Below, one piece after another: positions 27,773 through 38,051 of a stretch of 61,220 bases of DNA; positions within the stretch are counted from its first letter, which is position 1, and each line of letters opens with the position of its first letter. Source of the DNA: Pseudomonadota bacterium (lineage in GTDB: Bacteria; Pseudomonadota; Alphaproteobacteria; Reyranellales; Reyranellaceae); assembly GCA_018240745.1 (NCBI GenBank), contig JAFEFF010000096.1, positions 1 to 61,220 on the forward strand, in the 5' to 3' direction. The notes below the pieces were generated by a model. It was not told the DNA's origin and did not search any database. It saw nothing but the letters and a program-made list of their open reading frames with translations. Position numbers and translations under genes: made by a program.

Positions 27773-28240
27773 CTACTGGCTGACTCGTGTCCAAAGCTGG
27801 GTTTCGCCGAACATCGGCGAGCCGACGAAGCCGCGCAGGCGCAGCTTGCCGTCGGGCTGGAGGCTGATGTTGGCGCTGTAGATCTTGCCGTTCTCGCCGT
27901 TGTAGATCTTGCCGTCCTCGAAGGTGTTCGGATCCGACGTCGTCTTGAAGCCCCAGATCAGCGGCATGCCGAGCATCTTGCGGCTGCGCAGCGCCGGATC
28001 GGGATTGCGATAGTCGGTCACCGTCTCGGGCGCGACCACCTGGCCGTTCGGCCCCTTGGGATTGATCAGCCCGACGACCGTGCCGCAGAGCGCGCCGGCC
28101 TTCGGATCGGCGCAAGGCGCGATCTTCACCCGCGCCACGCCGGACTGGGTGAGCCAGGTGCCCATCACGGCCGATTGCTGCGCCGTCGCCGACGTCGCGA
28201 GCAGGATCATCGAAGCCAGTACGACCAATCTTCCTCTCAC
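27773..28240 (-). CDS. DUF2147 secreted protein
   Basis: 155-aa protein with a cleavable signal peptide (hydrophobic run ending SATAQQ) and the DUF2147 body: GTWLTQSGVARVKIAPC, GTVVGLINPKGP, KMLGMPLIWGF, DGKIYNGENGKIYSANISL and a closing FGETQLWTRV. The family is periplasmic and uncharacterised. The start is GTG, overlapping the TGA of hdaA (GTGA), so translation is coupled to hdaA. Confidence 0.88.
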   Translation of the reverse strand: MRGRLVVLASMILLATSATAQQSAVMGTWLTQSGVARVKIAPCADPKAGALCGTVVGLINPKGPNGQVVAPETVTDYRNPDPALRSRKMLGMPLIWGFKTTSDPNTFEDGKIYNGENGKIYSANISLQPDGKLRLRGFVGSPMFGETQLWTRVSQ

Positions 28241-28923
28241 GCCGTTCCTCCCGCGAGTTCGGCCAGCACATCGGCCGCCAATCGCCGGTCGATCTCGCGC
28301 CTCTCGCTGAGAGCGCGTCGATCGAGGGCGGCGACGACCCGGCGGGCCGTCTCGGCCGAGCGCTCCATGCGCGCGACGAGATACTGCACGACGCCAGGGC
28401 CGGCATGCAATTGCCGGTCGCCCAGCTGTTTCAGGATGATCGAGCCCAGCAGCTCATCGTCGGGCGGCGCGACGGCGACGGCCGGCGCTGCGCGCAATCG
28501 CGAGGCGAGATCGGGCAGCGCGATTCGCCAATGCGCCGGCGGCAGCTCGGCGACCAGCAGCAGATGCCTGCGCCGTTCCCGCATCAGATTGTAGAGATGG
28601 AACAGTGCGCGCTCCGATGCGCGGTCGGCATGATCGATCAGGATTGCCGCGTGCGCCTCGGCAAGCGCGGTGAGGTCGGGAACGCTCTTGCCCTCGAGGT
28701 CGGTCGCGGCGAGCACCGCGGCCTTCGCCTGAGTGGCCCATATACGGGCGAGATGGGTCTTGCCGCTGCCCGGCGGGCCGCTCAGCGCCAGCGCCGGCGA
28801 CGGCCAGTCGGGCCAGCGGTCGATCCAGGCCAATGCCTCGCGGTTGCCCTCGGAGACGACGAAGTCCTCGCGCGCGAATGTCGGCGGCGGCAAGGCCAGA
28901 TCGAACGTGAGCTGCTTGACCAT
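28237..28923 (-). CDS. hdaA: DnaA-related replication regulator HdaA
   Basis: 228-aa AAA+ protein resembling DnaA domain III without its DNA-binding domain, as in alphaproteobacterial HdaA, which promotes hydrolysis of DnaA-ATP with the sliding clamp. The N-terminus MVKQLTFDLALPP holds a clamp-binding-like QLTFDL motif. Walker A is GPPGSGKTHLA, Walker B AAILIDHAD, and a lid helix region follows (DLASRLRAAPAVAV). The start ATG overlaps the TGA of the permease remnant (TGATG), and its stop overlaps the DUF2147 GTG. Confidence 0.93.
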   Translation of the reverse strand: MVKQLTFDLALPPPTFAREDFVVSEGNREALAWIDRWPDWPSPALALSGPPGSGKTHLARIWATQAKAAVLAATDLEGKSVPDLTALAEAHAAILIDHADRASERALFHLYNLMRERRRHLLLVAELPPAHWRIALPDLASRLRAAPAVAVAPPDDELLGSIILKQLGDRQLHAGPGVVQYLVARMERSAETARRVVAALDRRALSERREIDRRLAADVLAELAGGTA

Positions 28924-29117
28924 CAGTCGGCCGCGCTGCTGCCGCGATCGAGGGTGCTGGCGTGGTAGCGACCAGGCAGATCGCACGCCACCACCGGATC
29001 GAAGAAGTACGCCGCCACTGCGCCGACCACGAACGGCAGCAGGAGGTCGCTCAACGACCATAGCAGCAGGAGAAAGCCGACGGTGACGCCGGGCCAGAAC
29101 AGCCAGCGATTGCTCAG
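28923..29117 (-). pseudogene. Collapsed AI-2E/PerM-type permease remnant (64 codons)
   Basis: The frame between the DUF2066 gene and hdaA encodes NRWLFWPGVTVGFLLLLWSL...AYFFDPVV, which looks like the first transmembrane hairpin of an AI-2E family transporter (normally about 350 aa). It then jumps to PGRYHASTLDRG and stops. That tail resembles a permease C-terminus, and its stop overlaps the hdaA start as a full-length gene would. The upstream end overlaps the DUF2066 stop, with CTG where ATG would be expected. The simplest reading is a large in-frame internal deletion, possibly an assembly artefact. DUF2066-permease-hdaA is a common alphaproteobacterial order. Confidence 0.6.
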
Positions 29118-30184
29118 CGCGCCAGCAGCCGCCACGTGTCGGCATCCTTCTCGAGCTGCAGGCCGACCTGGGACAAGGTCTTCTGCAGATCTTCGGGCGA
29201 ACCGTAGTAGTCGAGATGCAGGTCGGCGTGGTCGGCCTCGAGCTGCCGCACCGCGACGCTCCTGATCGCCGGGATGCCGCCCAGCCGCTGGCGCACCTTC
29301 ACCCAGTCGCTGAGCGCCTGGATCGGCACGACGACGTCGAGCCCGGCCTGCTGATCGCGCCGTACCGTGGCAAGCCCGCGCCAGTCCTGGTCGAGCTTCG
29401 CGTGGATCTGCTTGGCCGCAGCAGCGAGCTGGCTCGAGTCCTGGACGGTGAGCGACATCAGCGGCGAGCGCGCGCCGGTCTGCATGTCGTAGCGCATGCC
29501 GCTCAGCTTGATCGGCCCTTCCTTTTCGCCCTCGGCGACCGCCACGATCACGACCGGCGCGCGATAGCGCTCGTCGAGACGGGACAGCGCCGTGATGTCG
29601 CCGACATAGGCCTGCTCGACCGTGATGGCGTCCTGGTCGAGCTGATCGCCGCGCGCCAGCGCGACCGGCACCGAGGTGCCGAGCGTGTCGAGCCCGGACC
29701 ACGCATCGCGCCAGGCGTTACGGTCGTCGAGCGGCTCCAGGCCGGTTTTGTCCTTCCACAGCGGGATCACGAGGGCGGCGCGCGACACCGTCTCGGCGAT
29801 CGAGATGCCGGCTTCGCCCAGCCACTGCTTCACCGGCTCGGCGCTGAACACCACACCGATGGTGGCGCTGTAGCGGGTGCCCGCCGTGCGTTCGCGCTCG
29901 AACTCCACGCCGCGCACCATGCTGTCGAGCCGCTGGTCGCTGACCGGCGGCACCTTGGCGCGATCTTCCGGCGACACCATCCGCTCGACCAGCAGCTTCA
30001 TCGCCTTCTGCCGCGCCTCCCGGATCGCGGTCTGGCGCGCCTGCACCGCATCGGCACCGGTGACGTCCTCCTCGATGCCGCCGATGGTGAAGGTATTGCC
30101 GTTGGAGATCTGCGCCTGCGCGGACCACGATGCCAGGGTCGTCAGCACGACGAGAATCGTGGAAAAAATGCGGGCTGACGGCAT
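29114..30184 (-). CDS. DUF2066 domain-containing secreted protein
   Basis: 356-aa protein with a signal peptide ([13 protein letters not shown]...SAQAQI) and the DUF2066 body: [23 protein letters not shown], then [14 protein letters not shown] and VIPLWKD. Function is unknown; it is exported and typically encoded just upstream of a PerM-like permease and hdaA, as here. The internal ATG is chosen as start because the signal peptide begins there; the upstream extension is not signal-like. It is divergent from purM. Confidence 0.88.
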   Translation of the reverse strand: MPSARIFSTILVVLTTLASWSAQAQISNGNTFTIGGIEEDVTGADAVQARQTAIREARQKAMKLLVERMVSPEDRAKVPPVSDQRLDSMVRGVEFERERTAGTRYSATIGVVFSAEPVKQWLGEAGISIAETVSRAALVIPLWKDKTGLEPLDDRNAWRDAWSGLDTLGTSVPVALARGDQLDQDAITVEQAYVGDITALSRLDERYRAPVVIVAVAEGEKEGPIKLSGMRYDMQTGARSPLMSLTVQDSSQLAAAAKQIHAKLDQDWRGLATVRRDQQAGLDVVVPIQALSDWVKVRQRLGGIPAIRSVAVRQLEADHADLHLDYYGSPEDLQKTLSQVGLQLEKDADTWRLLAR

Positions 30185-30239
30185 TGCAGGAGTCCGGTAC
30201 TGGTTCAGGCGGTCTATTCCTACCACGAATGAGCCCGGC

Positions 30240-31280
30240 TTGAAGCACAACAACCCGCCGCTGACCTACAAGGAAGCAGGCGTCGACATCGACGCGGGCG
30301 ACGCGCTGGTCGATCGCATCAAGCCGCTGGCCAGGAGCACGGACCGTGCGGGTGTGATGGGCGGCCTGGGCGGCTTCGGCGGGCTGTTCGACCTCAAGGC
30401 GGCAGGCTTCAGGGACCCGATCCTGGTGTCGGGCACCGACGGTGTCGGCACCAAGCTCAAGGTCGCGATAGAAGCAGGCATGCCCGACACGGTCGGCATC
30501 GACCTGGTGGCGATGTGCGTCAACGACATCGTCGTGCAGGGCGCCGAGCCGCTGTTCTTCCTCGACTACTACGCGACCGGCCGGCTCGAGGTCGACACCG
30601 GGCGGCGGATCGTCGCCGGCATCGCCGAGGGCTGCCGCCGCGCCGGCTGCGCCCTGATCGGCGGCGAGACCGCGGAAATGCCCGGCATGTACGCCGAGGG
30701 CGACTACGATCTCGCGGGCTTCGCCGTCGGCGCGGCCGAGCGCGACCATCTCTTGCCGCGCCCCGACATCGCGGTCGGCGACGTGGTGCTGGGCCTCGCC
30801 TCGAGCGGGCTGCACTCCAACGGCTACTCGCTGGTGCGCAAGGTGATGGAGCGCGGTGGCCACGACATCGCCACGGTGATGGAGCCGACGCGCATCTACG
30901 TGAAGCCGCTGCTGCAGGCGGTCCGCTCGACGAATGCGATCAAGGGGCTGGCCCACATCACCGGCGGCGGCCTGCCGGGCAACGTGCCGCGCTGCCTGCC
31001 CGACGGCCTGCGGGCGCGGCTCGATGCCAGGCGCTGGAAAGCGCCGCCGGTGTTCGGCTGGCTCGCCAGGACAGGCGCAGTGCCGACCGAGGACATGCTG
31101 CGCACCTTCAACTGCGGACTGGGCATGATCGTGGTGGTCGCCAGGGGCGATGTCGGCAAGGTCACCGGCGCGCTGGTCGGCGCGGGCGAAGCGGTGCGCG
31201 AGGTCGGCATCATCGAGCGCGCACCGACGAGCGAAGCGGACTGCGTGATCGACTACGCCGACAGCCTTTGGCGGAGTTGA
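30240..31280 (+). CDS. purM: Phosphoribosylformylglycinamidine cyclo-ligase (AIR synthetase)
   Basis: Fifth step of purine synthesis: FGAM + ATP to AIR. 346 aa from the TTG. Conserved features: [13 protein letters not shown], the [10 protein letters not shown] loop, [32 protein letters not shown] and [10 protein letters not shown]. The start is uncertain: TTG 30240 gives the standard length, but no strong Shine-Dalgarno precedes it. A tiny frame ATGAGCCCGGCTTGA (30229-30243) ends across this TTG. purN follows by 1 base, so the pair is an operon. Confidence 0.95.
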   Translation: MKHNNPPLTYKEAGVDIDAGDALVDRIKPLARSTDRAGVMGGLGGFGGLFDLKAAGFRDPILVSGTDGVGTKLKVAIEAGMPDTVGIDLVAMCVNDIVVQGAEPLFFLDYYATGRLEVDTGRRIVAGIAEGCRRAGCALIGGETAEMPGMYAEGDYDLAGFAVGAAERDHLLPRPDIAVGDVVLGLASSGLHSNGYSLVRKVMERGGHDIATVMEPTRIYVKPLLQAVRSTNAIKGLAHITGGGLPGNVPRCLPDGLRARLDARRWKAPPVFGWLARTGAVPTEDMLRTFNCGLGMIVVVARGDVGKVTGALVGAGEAVREVGIIERAPTSEADCVIDYADSLWRS

Positions 31281-31281
31281 G

Positions 31282-31932
31282 GTGGCCAGGCTGAAAGTCG
31301 GCATCCTGATCTCGGGCCGCGGTTCGAACATGGCCGCGCTGATCGAGGCCACGCGCGATCCGTCCTATCCCGCCGAGATCGCCTGCGTGGTGAGCAACGT
31401 TGCTTCGGCGGCCGGGCTGGAGATCGCGAGGAAGGCCGGCGTGGCTGCCGTGGCGATCCCGCACAAGGACTTTCCGGACCGCGAGAGCTTCGATCGCGCC
31501 GTGTCGGACGAGCTGGAGAAGCACGGCGTCGGCCTGGTGGCACTGGCGGGCTTCATGCGCATCCAGAGCCCGTGGTTCCCGCAGCATTGGGCCGGGCAGA
31601 TCATCAACATCCACCCCTCCTTGCTGCCGGCCTTCAAGGGCCTGCATGTCCAGCAGCAGGCACTCGATGCCGGCGCGCGGATAAGCGGCTGCACGGTGCA
31701 CTTCGTCACACCGGAGCTGGATTCGGGACCGATCATCGCCCAGGCCGCGGTCCCGGTCCTGGCCGGCGACACGGCCGGCACGCTGGCGGGGCGCATCCTC
31801 CGCCAGGAGCATCGGCTCTATCCGCTGGTCGTGCGCTGGTTCGCCGAGGGCCGCGTCCGGCTGACCGCGGGCAGGGTCGAGGTCGACGGGGTGCCGCAGG
31901 GGGCCACCCTGCTCTTCTCGCCGGACCCCTGA
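31282..31932 (+). CDS. purN: Phosphoribosylglycinamide formyltransferase (GAR transformylase 1)
   Basis: 216-aa folate-dependent enzyme for the third step of purine synthesis. It starts at GTG one base after the purM stop. The phosphate loop is SGRGSNM, and the catalytic trio is Asn109, His111 (INIHPSLLPAFKG) and Asp147 (ELDSGPII), matching E. coli Asn106/His108/Asp144. It is directly coupled to purM. Confidence 0.96.
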   Translation: MARLKVGILISGRGSNMAALIEATRDPSYPAEIACVVSNVASAAGLEIARKAGVAAVAIPHKDFPDRESFDRAVSDELEKHGVGLVALAGFMRIQSPWFPQHWAGQIINIHPSLLPAFKGLHVQQQALDAGARISGCTVHFVTPELDSGPIIAQAAVPVLAGDTAGTLAGRILRQEHRLYPLVVRWFAEGRVRLTAGRVEVDGVPQGATLLFSPDP

Positions 31933-31978
31933 TTCGCTATAGAAGCCGCACTAATTCCAGGACCCTCAGGGGAGACCC

Positions 31979-32185
31979 ATGGCTGCCGACAACAGCACCG
32001 AGTACCGCGCCCATCTCGCGACCTACACGGCCTTCAGCAAGCTCGTGACCTTCATGATCCTGTGGATCGTGCTGCTGCTGTCGACCATGGCCCTCGGCCT
32101 GGTCGGCGGCGTGCACATCCTGTCGCTGCTGCTGGGCATCGGCGGCACGATCGTCCTGGTGATCGCCTTCGCCATTCTAGGCTGA
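31979..32185 (+). CDS. aa3-type cytochrome c oxidase subunit IV
   Basis: 68-aa protein with a polar N-terminus (STEYRAHLATYTAFSKLV) and two hydrophobic segments, the pattern of the small bacterial COX4 subunit found in alphaproteobacteria. It sits in the inner membrane with the aa3 oxidase, whose other subunits are outside this window. AGGGGAGA precedes the ATG. It is 46 bases downstream of purN. Confidence 0.9.
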   Translation: MAADNSTEYRAHLATYTAFSKLVTFMILWIVLLLSTMALGLVGGVHILSLLLGIGGTIVLVIAFAILG

Positions 32186-32192
32186 CCTTGCC

Positions 32193-32248
32193 GGACCGCG
32201 GGCGTCCCGCCCGCTCATGATCATGAGCGGGCGGGACGCCCGCGGTCC
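32193..32248. repeat. 56-bp perfect palindrome, paired-hairpin element A
   Basis: A 28-bp arm is followed immediately by its exact inverse. Each arm contains its own hairpin (GCGGGC, loop GTCCC, GCCCGC; and its mirror). Between them is TCATGATCATGA, and outside them GGACC pairs with GGTCC. It can therefore fold as one long stem or as a junction with two hairpins. It lies between converging cytochrome oxidase subunit IV and ndk, where it may also terminate transcription. A related element lies at 34741. Confidence 0.9.
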
Positions 32249-32259
32249 CGGAAGATTTC

Positions 32260-32682
32260 TTAGCCCACGATTTCGCTGCCCGCGAAGAAGTAGGCGATCT
32301 CGATCGCCGCGTTCTCCGGCGAATCCGAGCCATGCACCGAGTTGGCCTCGATCGACTCGGCGAAGTCCTTGCGGATGGTGCCCGCTGCGGCATTGGCCGG
32401 GTTGGTGGCGCCCATGATCTCGCGGTTCTTGGCGATCGCGCCCTCGCCCTCCAGCACCTGGACCACGACCGGGCCCGAGGTCATGAACTTGCAAAGCCCG
32501 TCGAAGAACGGCCGCTCCTTGTGCACGCTATAGAACGCCTCGGCCTGGGGGCGCGTCATCCAGATGCGCTTCTGCGCGACGATGCGCAGGCCCTTCTCCT
32601 CGAAGCGGGCATTGATCTTGCCGGTCAGGTTCCGGCGCGTCGCGTCGGGCTTGATGATCGAGAAGGTGCGTTCGACGGCCAT
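32260..32682 (-). CDS. ndk: Nucleoside diphosphate kinase
   Basis: 140-aa enzyme that transfers phosphate from ATP to nucleoside diphosphates through His117 (NSVHGSDS). [14 protein letters not shown] is the standard N-terminus and fixes the start; 11 further in-frame residues upstream are not family-like. The length is that of the bacterial tetrameric or hexameric enzyme. Confidence 0.98.
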   Translation of the reverse strand: MAVERTFSIIKPDATRRNLTGKINARFEEKGLRIVAQKRIWMTRPQAEAFYSVHKERPFFDGLCKFMTSGPVVVQVLEGEGAIAKNREIMGATNPANAAAGTIRKDFAESIEANSVHGSDSPENAAIEIAYFFAGSEIVG

Positions 32683-32825
32683 GAGGGTCCCCGTGATGAA
32701 TTCCTCCCCATTCAAATGGGGTGGAGCAATGTAAGGCGCGCGCTTATAGACGCGGGATTCCCGCCCGGCAAGGCGGCCGTTCGCCTTGGTTTTCGCCCAT
32801 TCCGCGTGCTACACGCGCCCGCTTC

Positions 32826-34712
<1,887 letters not shown>

Positions 34713-34740
34713 CACTGGCACCGTGCCACTCATGCTCATA

Positions 34741-34794
34741 CGGACCGCGGGCCTCCAGGCCCGCTCATGAGCGGAGCTGGAGCTCCGCGGTCCG
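34741..34794. repeat. Paired-hairpin palindromic element B
   Basis: Outer stem CGGACC/GGTCCG encloses hairpin 1 (GCGGGCCT, loop CC, AGGCCCGC), a central TCATGA, and hairpin 2 (GCGGAGCT, loop GG, AGCTCCGC). The plan is identical to the element at 32193, with base changes on both sides of the stems. It lies 28 bases after the ABC-F stop and before the convergent MFS gene. Confidence 0.88.
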
Positions 34795-34805
34795 AAGAAC
34801 GTGAC

Positions 34806-34823
34806 GCGCCACTGGAGTGGCGC
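34806..34823. repeat. GCGCCACT hairpin, copy 1
   Basis: Perfect 8-bp stem GCGCCACT/AGTGGCGC with a GG loop, 9 bases from the MFS stop. Similar sequences recur at 37551 and 52440, all near gene 3' ends. It could act as a terminator for the minus-strand MFS gene. Confidence 0.75.
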
Positions 34824-34832
34824 GCACCCAGC

Positions 34833-36050
34833 CTATTCTGCGGCCGCCGGCATCGCGCGGGGCGCGGTTGTCTGGCCGATGACCGTCACCAGCGCGGCAT
34901 TGAAGAGATAGAGCCCGATGGTGATCCAGAACATCACCGTCGGCAGGCCGGCATTCATCACCTGGCCGAAGATCAGCGGCGCCAGGAACGAGCCAATGTC
35001 GAGTCCCGAATAGACGAAGCCGTAGACCTTGCCCGAAGCGCCGGGCGGCGTCGACTGGCGCACGATCATGTCGCGCGAGGGATTGGTCGTGCCACCGGCA
35101 AAGCCTGCGCCGTAGAGCAGGAACGGCAGCACGAACGGCGACACGCTCTGCAGTGCCACAGGCAGCGTGAACGCCGCCGCGACGAGCAGGCCGGTTGCCG
35201 CCACCCGCTCGTGGTGGCGCATGCGGTCGGCCAGCCAGCCGCCCAGCAGCATGCCGCTCGCCGAGCCCAGCACGAACACGATCAGGCAGAACGCCGCGTA
35301 GCTCTGGCTGACGTCGAACATCGAGCGGAACGCCGGCACGGCGAACTGCTGGATGCCGACCGTGTTGGCGGCGACCAGGGCGAAGAAGGCGAGGCACAGC
35401 AGGATCGCGGGCTGCAGGAACAGCGACCAAGGCGAGGGCTGCGCCGCCGTCGACGCGCGCGCCTTGATGCGATGATCGACCAGGTCGGTGCGATGCGCGT
35501 AGACCAGCACCGCCAGCACGAGGCCCGGGACGGCGCCGATCAGCGCCGCCGAGCGGTCGCCGACCGCGCTGTCGAGGAAGAACATCGCCGGCCCGCCGGC
35601 CCAGCCCAGCGAGCCGCCCAGCCCATGGATGCTGAAGGCGCGGCCGATCTTCTTGGGATCGACCGAGGCGTTGAGCAGGGCGAAGTCGGCCGGATGGAAC
35701 ACCGAGTTGCCGAGGCCGCCCAGGACCGCGATCGCCGCGAATTGCCAGAACGAATGCGCCACCGACATGAACCCCATGGCGCAGCCCAGCGACAGCAGGC
35801 CGCCGGCCAGGATCGGCCGGGCGCCGAAGCGATCGACGGCGAAGCCCGATGCGGTCTGGCCGAAGCCCGACATGGCGTAGAACAGCGCGCCGAGGAAACC
35901 GACCTGCTCGAAGCTCAGCCCCACGCGGTCGCGCAGGACCAGCAGCATGGTGACGAAGGCGAGCTGATAGTAGTGGCTGGAGCCGTGGGCGACGCCAATC
36001 AGGCTGATGACGCGCAGGTCGCGACGCACGGGAACGCTGGCAACGGACAT
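34833..36050 (-). CDS. MFS transporter, Fsr (fosmidomycin resistance)-like
   Basis: 405-aa transporter with about 12 hydrophobic segments. The N-terminal HGSSHYYQLAFV and the GLGNSVFHPADFALLN stretch resemble the Fsr/YfnC-type subfamily, where an FHP motif is conserved. GFAVDRFGARP is the loop after TM2. Substrate unknown; Fsr proteins export small acids and drugs. It is divergent from the acyl-CoA dehydrogenase across about 80 bases. Confidence 0.85.
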   Translation of the reverse strand: MSVASVPVRRDLRVISLIGVAHGSSHYYQLAFVTMLLVLRDRVGLSFEQVGFLGALFYAMSGFGQTASGFAVDRFGARPILAGGLLSLGCAMGFMSVAHSFWQFAAIAVLGGLGNSVFHPADFALLNASVDPKKIGRAFSIHGLGGSLGWAGGPAMFFLDSAVGDRSAALIGAVPGLVLAVLVYAHRTDLVDHRIKARASTAAQPSPWSLFLQPAILLCLAFFALVAANTVGIQQFAVPAFRSMFDVSQSYAAFCLIVFVLGSASGMLLGGWLADRMRHHERVAATGLLVAAAFTLPVALQSVSPFVLPFLLYGAGFAGGTTNPSRDMIVRQSTPPGASGKVYGFVYSGLDIGSFLAPLIFGQVMNAGLPTVMFWITIGLYLFNAALVTVIGQTTAPRAMPAAAE

Positions 36051-36132
36051 GGTTCTCTTATAGCGGAATAATCACACATACGACCTGCATTTACGCGGCA
36101 AGAGCCATGCGCGAGGGGTGTATGCTTCGTGC

Positions 36133-37287
36133 ATGACCGGGCTTAGCGCCGAGAGGTTCACCGCCGAGCAGGCCGCCATTCGCGACATGACGCGCGACGT
36201 GGTGCAGCGCGAGGTAATCCCTTACGCCGCGCAGTGGGATCGCGACGAGACGGTGCCGCTGGAGACAGTGTTGCGGCTCGGCGCACTCGGCCTGTTCGGG
36301 GTCTGTGCGCCCGTCGAATGGGGCGGCGCGGGCGCGGACTTCCTCGCCTACATGCTGATGACCGAGGAACTCGCCTACGGCGACGCCGGCATCTGCAACA
36401 TGGTGAACGCCGCCAACTCGTTCGGCGCCAAGGTGCGCGATAGCGGCACGCCGGAGCAGAAGAAGCGCTTCCTGCAGCCCGTGGCGAGCGGCGAGGCGCT
36501 GGGCTGCCTGCTGATGACCGAGCCGCACGCAGGCTCCGACGCCGCTGCGATGCGCACGCGCGCGGTGAAGCATGGCGACCGCTGGGTGCTGAACGGCACC
36601 AAGTGCTTCATCACCTCGGGGCAGTCGGCCGGGTACGCGGTGATCTTCGCCGTGACCGATCCCGAGGCCGGCAAGCGCGGGCTCTCGGCTTTCCTCACCC
36701 GCACCGATCGGCCGGGCTATCGCGTGGCGCGGCAGGAGACCAAGCTCGGCCATCGCAGCAACGACACCTGCCAGATCGCAATCGAGGACCTCGAGGTTCC
36801 TGCCGGGGATCTGCTCGGCCAGCCGGGCGATGGCCTGCGCATCGCGCTCGCGGCGATGGACAGCACGCGCGTCGCCGCGGCGGCGCAGGCGATCGGCGTG
36901 GCCCGCGCGGCGCACGATGCGGCGCTGGCCTATGCGCGTGAGCGGCAGGCCTTCGGCAAGCCGATCCTCGAGCACCAGGCGGTCGCCTTCCGGCTCGCCG
37001 AGATGGCGACCGAGATCGAGGTGGCGCGGCAGATGTGCCACCACGTCGCTCGGCTGAAGTCGGCCGGCGTGCGCTGCGTGAAGGAGGCATCGATGGCCAA
37101 GCTCTACGCCTCGCAGATGAGCGAACGCGTCTGCTCGGCGGCGATCCAGGTCCATGGCGGCTACGGCTACGTCAACGACTTCCCCGTCGAGAAGTATTAC
37201 CGCGACGCCCGCGTCTTCCAGATCTACGACGGCACCAACGAAGTGCAGAAGATCCTGATCTCGCGCGAACTGGCGGCAGGTCGATAG
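36133..37287 (+). CDS. Acyl-CoA dehydrogenase
   Basis: 384-aa flavoprotein that introduces a 2,3 double bond into acyl-CoA and passes electrons to ETF. Family motifs: LLMTEPHAGSDAAAM, FITSGQSA, ARERQAFGKPI and QVHGGYGYVNDFP. The segment that carries the catalytic Glu in SCAD/MCAD (YEGT) here reads IYDGTNEVQ, with Asp. The alternative Glu position of IVD/LCAD (in the MDSTRVAAAAQ helix) is also not Glu. The ATG of MTGLSAERF is chosen; a GTG 15 bases upstream is in frame. A mini-frame ATGCTTCGTGCATGA ends across this ATG. The substrate is unknown. Confidence 0.92.
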   Translation: MTGLSAERFTAEQAAIRDMTRDVVQREVIPYAAQWDRDETVPLETVLRLGALGLFGVCAPVEWGGAGADFLAYMLMTEELAYGDAGICNMVNAANSFGAKVRDSGTPEQKKRFLQPVASGEALGCLLMTEPHAGSDAAAMRTRAVKHGDRWVLNGTKCFITSGQSAGYAVIFAVTDPEAGKRGLSAFLTRTDRPGYRVARQETKLGHRSNDTCQIAIEDLEVPAGDLLGQPGDGLRIALAAMDSTRVAAAAQAIGVARAAHDAALAYARERQAFGKPILEHQAVAFRLAEMATEIEVARQMCHHVARLKSAGVRCVKEASMAKLYASQMSERVCSAAIQVHGGYGYVNDFPVEKYYRDARVFQIYDGTNEVQKILISRELAAGR

Positions 37288-37359
37288 GCCGGCAGGATGG
37301 CCAGGAGCAAACGATCAAGGCGCTGACCCAGAAACAGGTCGACTCCTGTCGCGAAGCGC

Positions 37360-37536
37360 ATGCCGGCAATGCTGGTGCGCGGCACCGACGGATACGGCTA
37401 CTTCGATCTCTACGGGCCGCCGGTCGAGGAGCTCGGCGCGAAGGAGCTCGCCGCGCACGACCATGTCCACAACTGCTACGCCGAGAACTATCGCGAGCAG
37501 GTCAAACGGCACGAGGAAGAGTTCGCTGAAGCGTGA
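37360..37536 (+). CDS. Small hypothetical protein (58 aa)
   Basis: Short frame beginning MPAMLVRGTDGYGYFDLYG and ending in a charged helix (NYREQVKRHEEEFAEA). The contrast between a Gly/Tyr-rich beta-like N-terminus and an acidic helix is more protein-like than random GC-rich sequence. It follows the acyl-CoA dehydrogenase by 72 bases. There is no strong ribosome binding site and no recognised family. Confidence 0.45.
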   Translation: MPAMLVRGTDGYGYFDLYGPPVEELGAKELAAHDHVHNCYAENYREQVKRHEEEFAEA

Positions 37537-37544
37537 GTCTTGCG

Positions 37545-37575
37545 CTGGGGCGCGCCACTGAAGTGGCGTGCCCAG
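37545..37575. repeat. GCGCCACT hairpin, copy 2, in a longer stem
   Basis: CGCGCCACT/AGTGGCGTG (one G-T pair, loop GA) is extended by flanking CTGGG/CCCAG, with one bulged G. It lies 8 bases after the 58-aa gene and shares its core with copy 1 at 34806. It may terminate the acyl-CoA dehydrogenase transcript. Confidence 0.75.
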
Positions 37576-37699
37576 GGCAGGAAGGAAGGGTCCTCGGGTC
37601 CCTGTCAACGCCCCGTCACAGTAAAGGTGGCGCGGTTTGGCGTGCAACCGCGCCGCCCCCCTGGCCGTTGCGCTAGGACATTCGCCCGTGGAGAGTCCC

Positions 37700-38041
37700 A
37701 TGTCTGCCAGCAAGCACGCCCACGACGAGAAGTTGAGCGACTTGAACCAGAAGCTGCAGAACGCCAAGGAAGCGGCGACGACACACGATGCCGGCGAGCG
37801 CGAGAAGGCCGACCTCAAGCTGCTCGAGCAGGAAGTCGCAGCCGAGAAAATGAAGGCCAGGCGGCCGGCTCCGTCGAAAAAGAAGAAGGGCCAGACGGAC
37901 GTCGACGCCAAGCTCGACAAGGCGCTGAAGGACAGCTTCCCCGGCAGCGACCCGGTGTCCTTCGTCGAAGCCGCGCCGATCAAGCCGGGCGACCGCAAGC
38001 TCAGCACCGTCCCCGACGGGGACGAACCGAAGAACAAGTAG
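37700..38041 (+). CDS. Hypothetical charged protein with DSFPGSDPVS motif (113 aa)
   Basis: Hydrophilic, largely helical protein (KLSDLNQKLQNAKEAATTH...LKLLEQEVAAEKMKA), a Lys cluster (SKKKKG), then DKALKDSFPGSDPVSF. A similar 'ESFPASDPPS' motif ends many small uncharacterised proteobacterial proteins, so it is likely a real, conserved gene. The start at MSASKHAHDEK has GGAGAG upstream. It is convergent with tupA. Confidence 0.75.
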   Translation: MSASKHAHDEKLSDLNQKLQNAKEAATTHDAGEREKADLKLLEQEVAAEKMKARRPAPSKKKKGQTDVDAKLDKALKDSFPGSDPVSFVEAAPIKPGDRKLSTVPDGDEPKNK

Positions 38042-38051
38042 CCCGTTCGAC

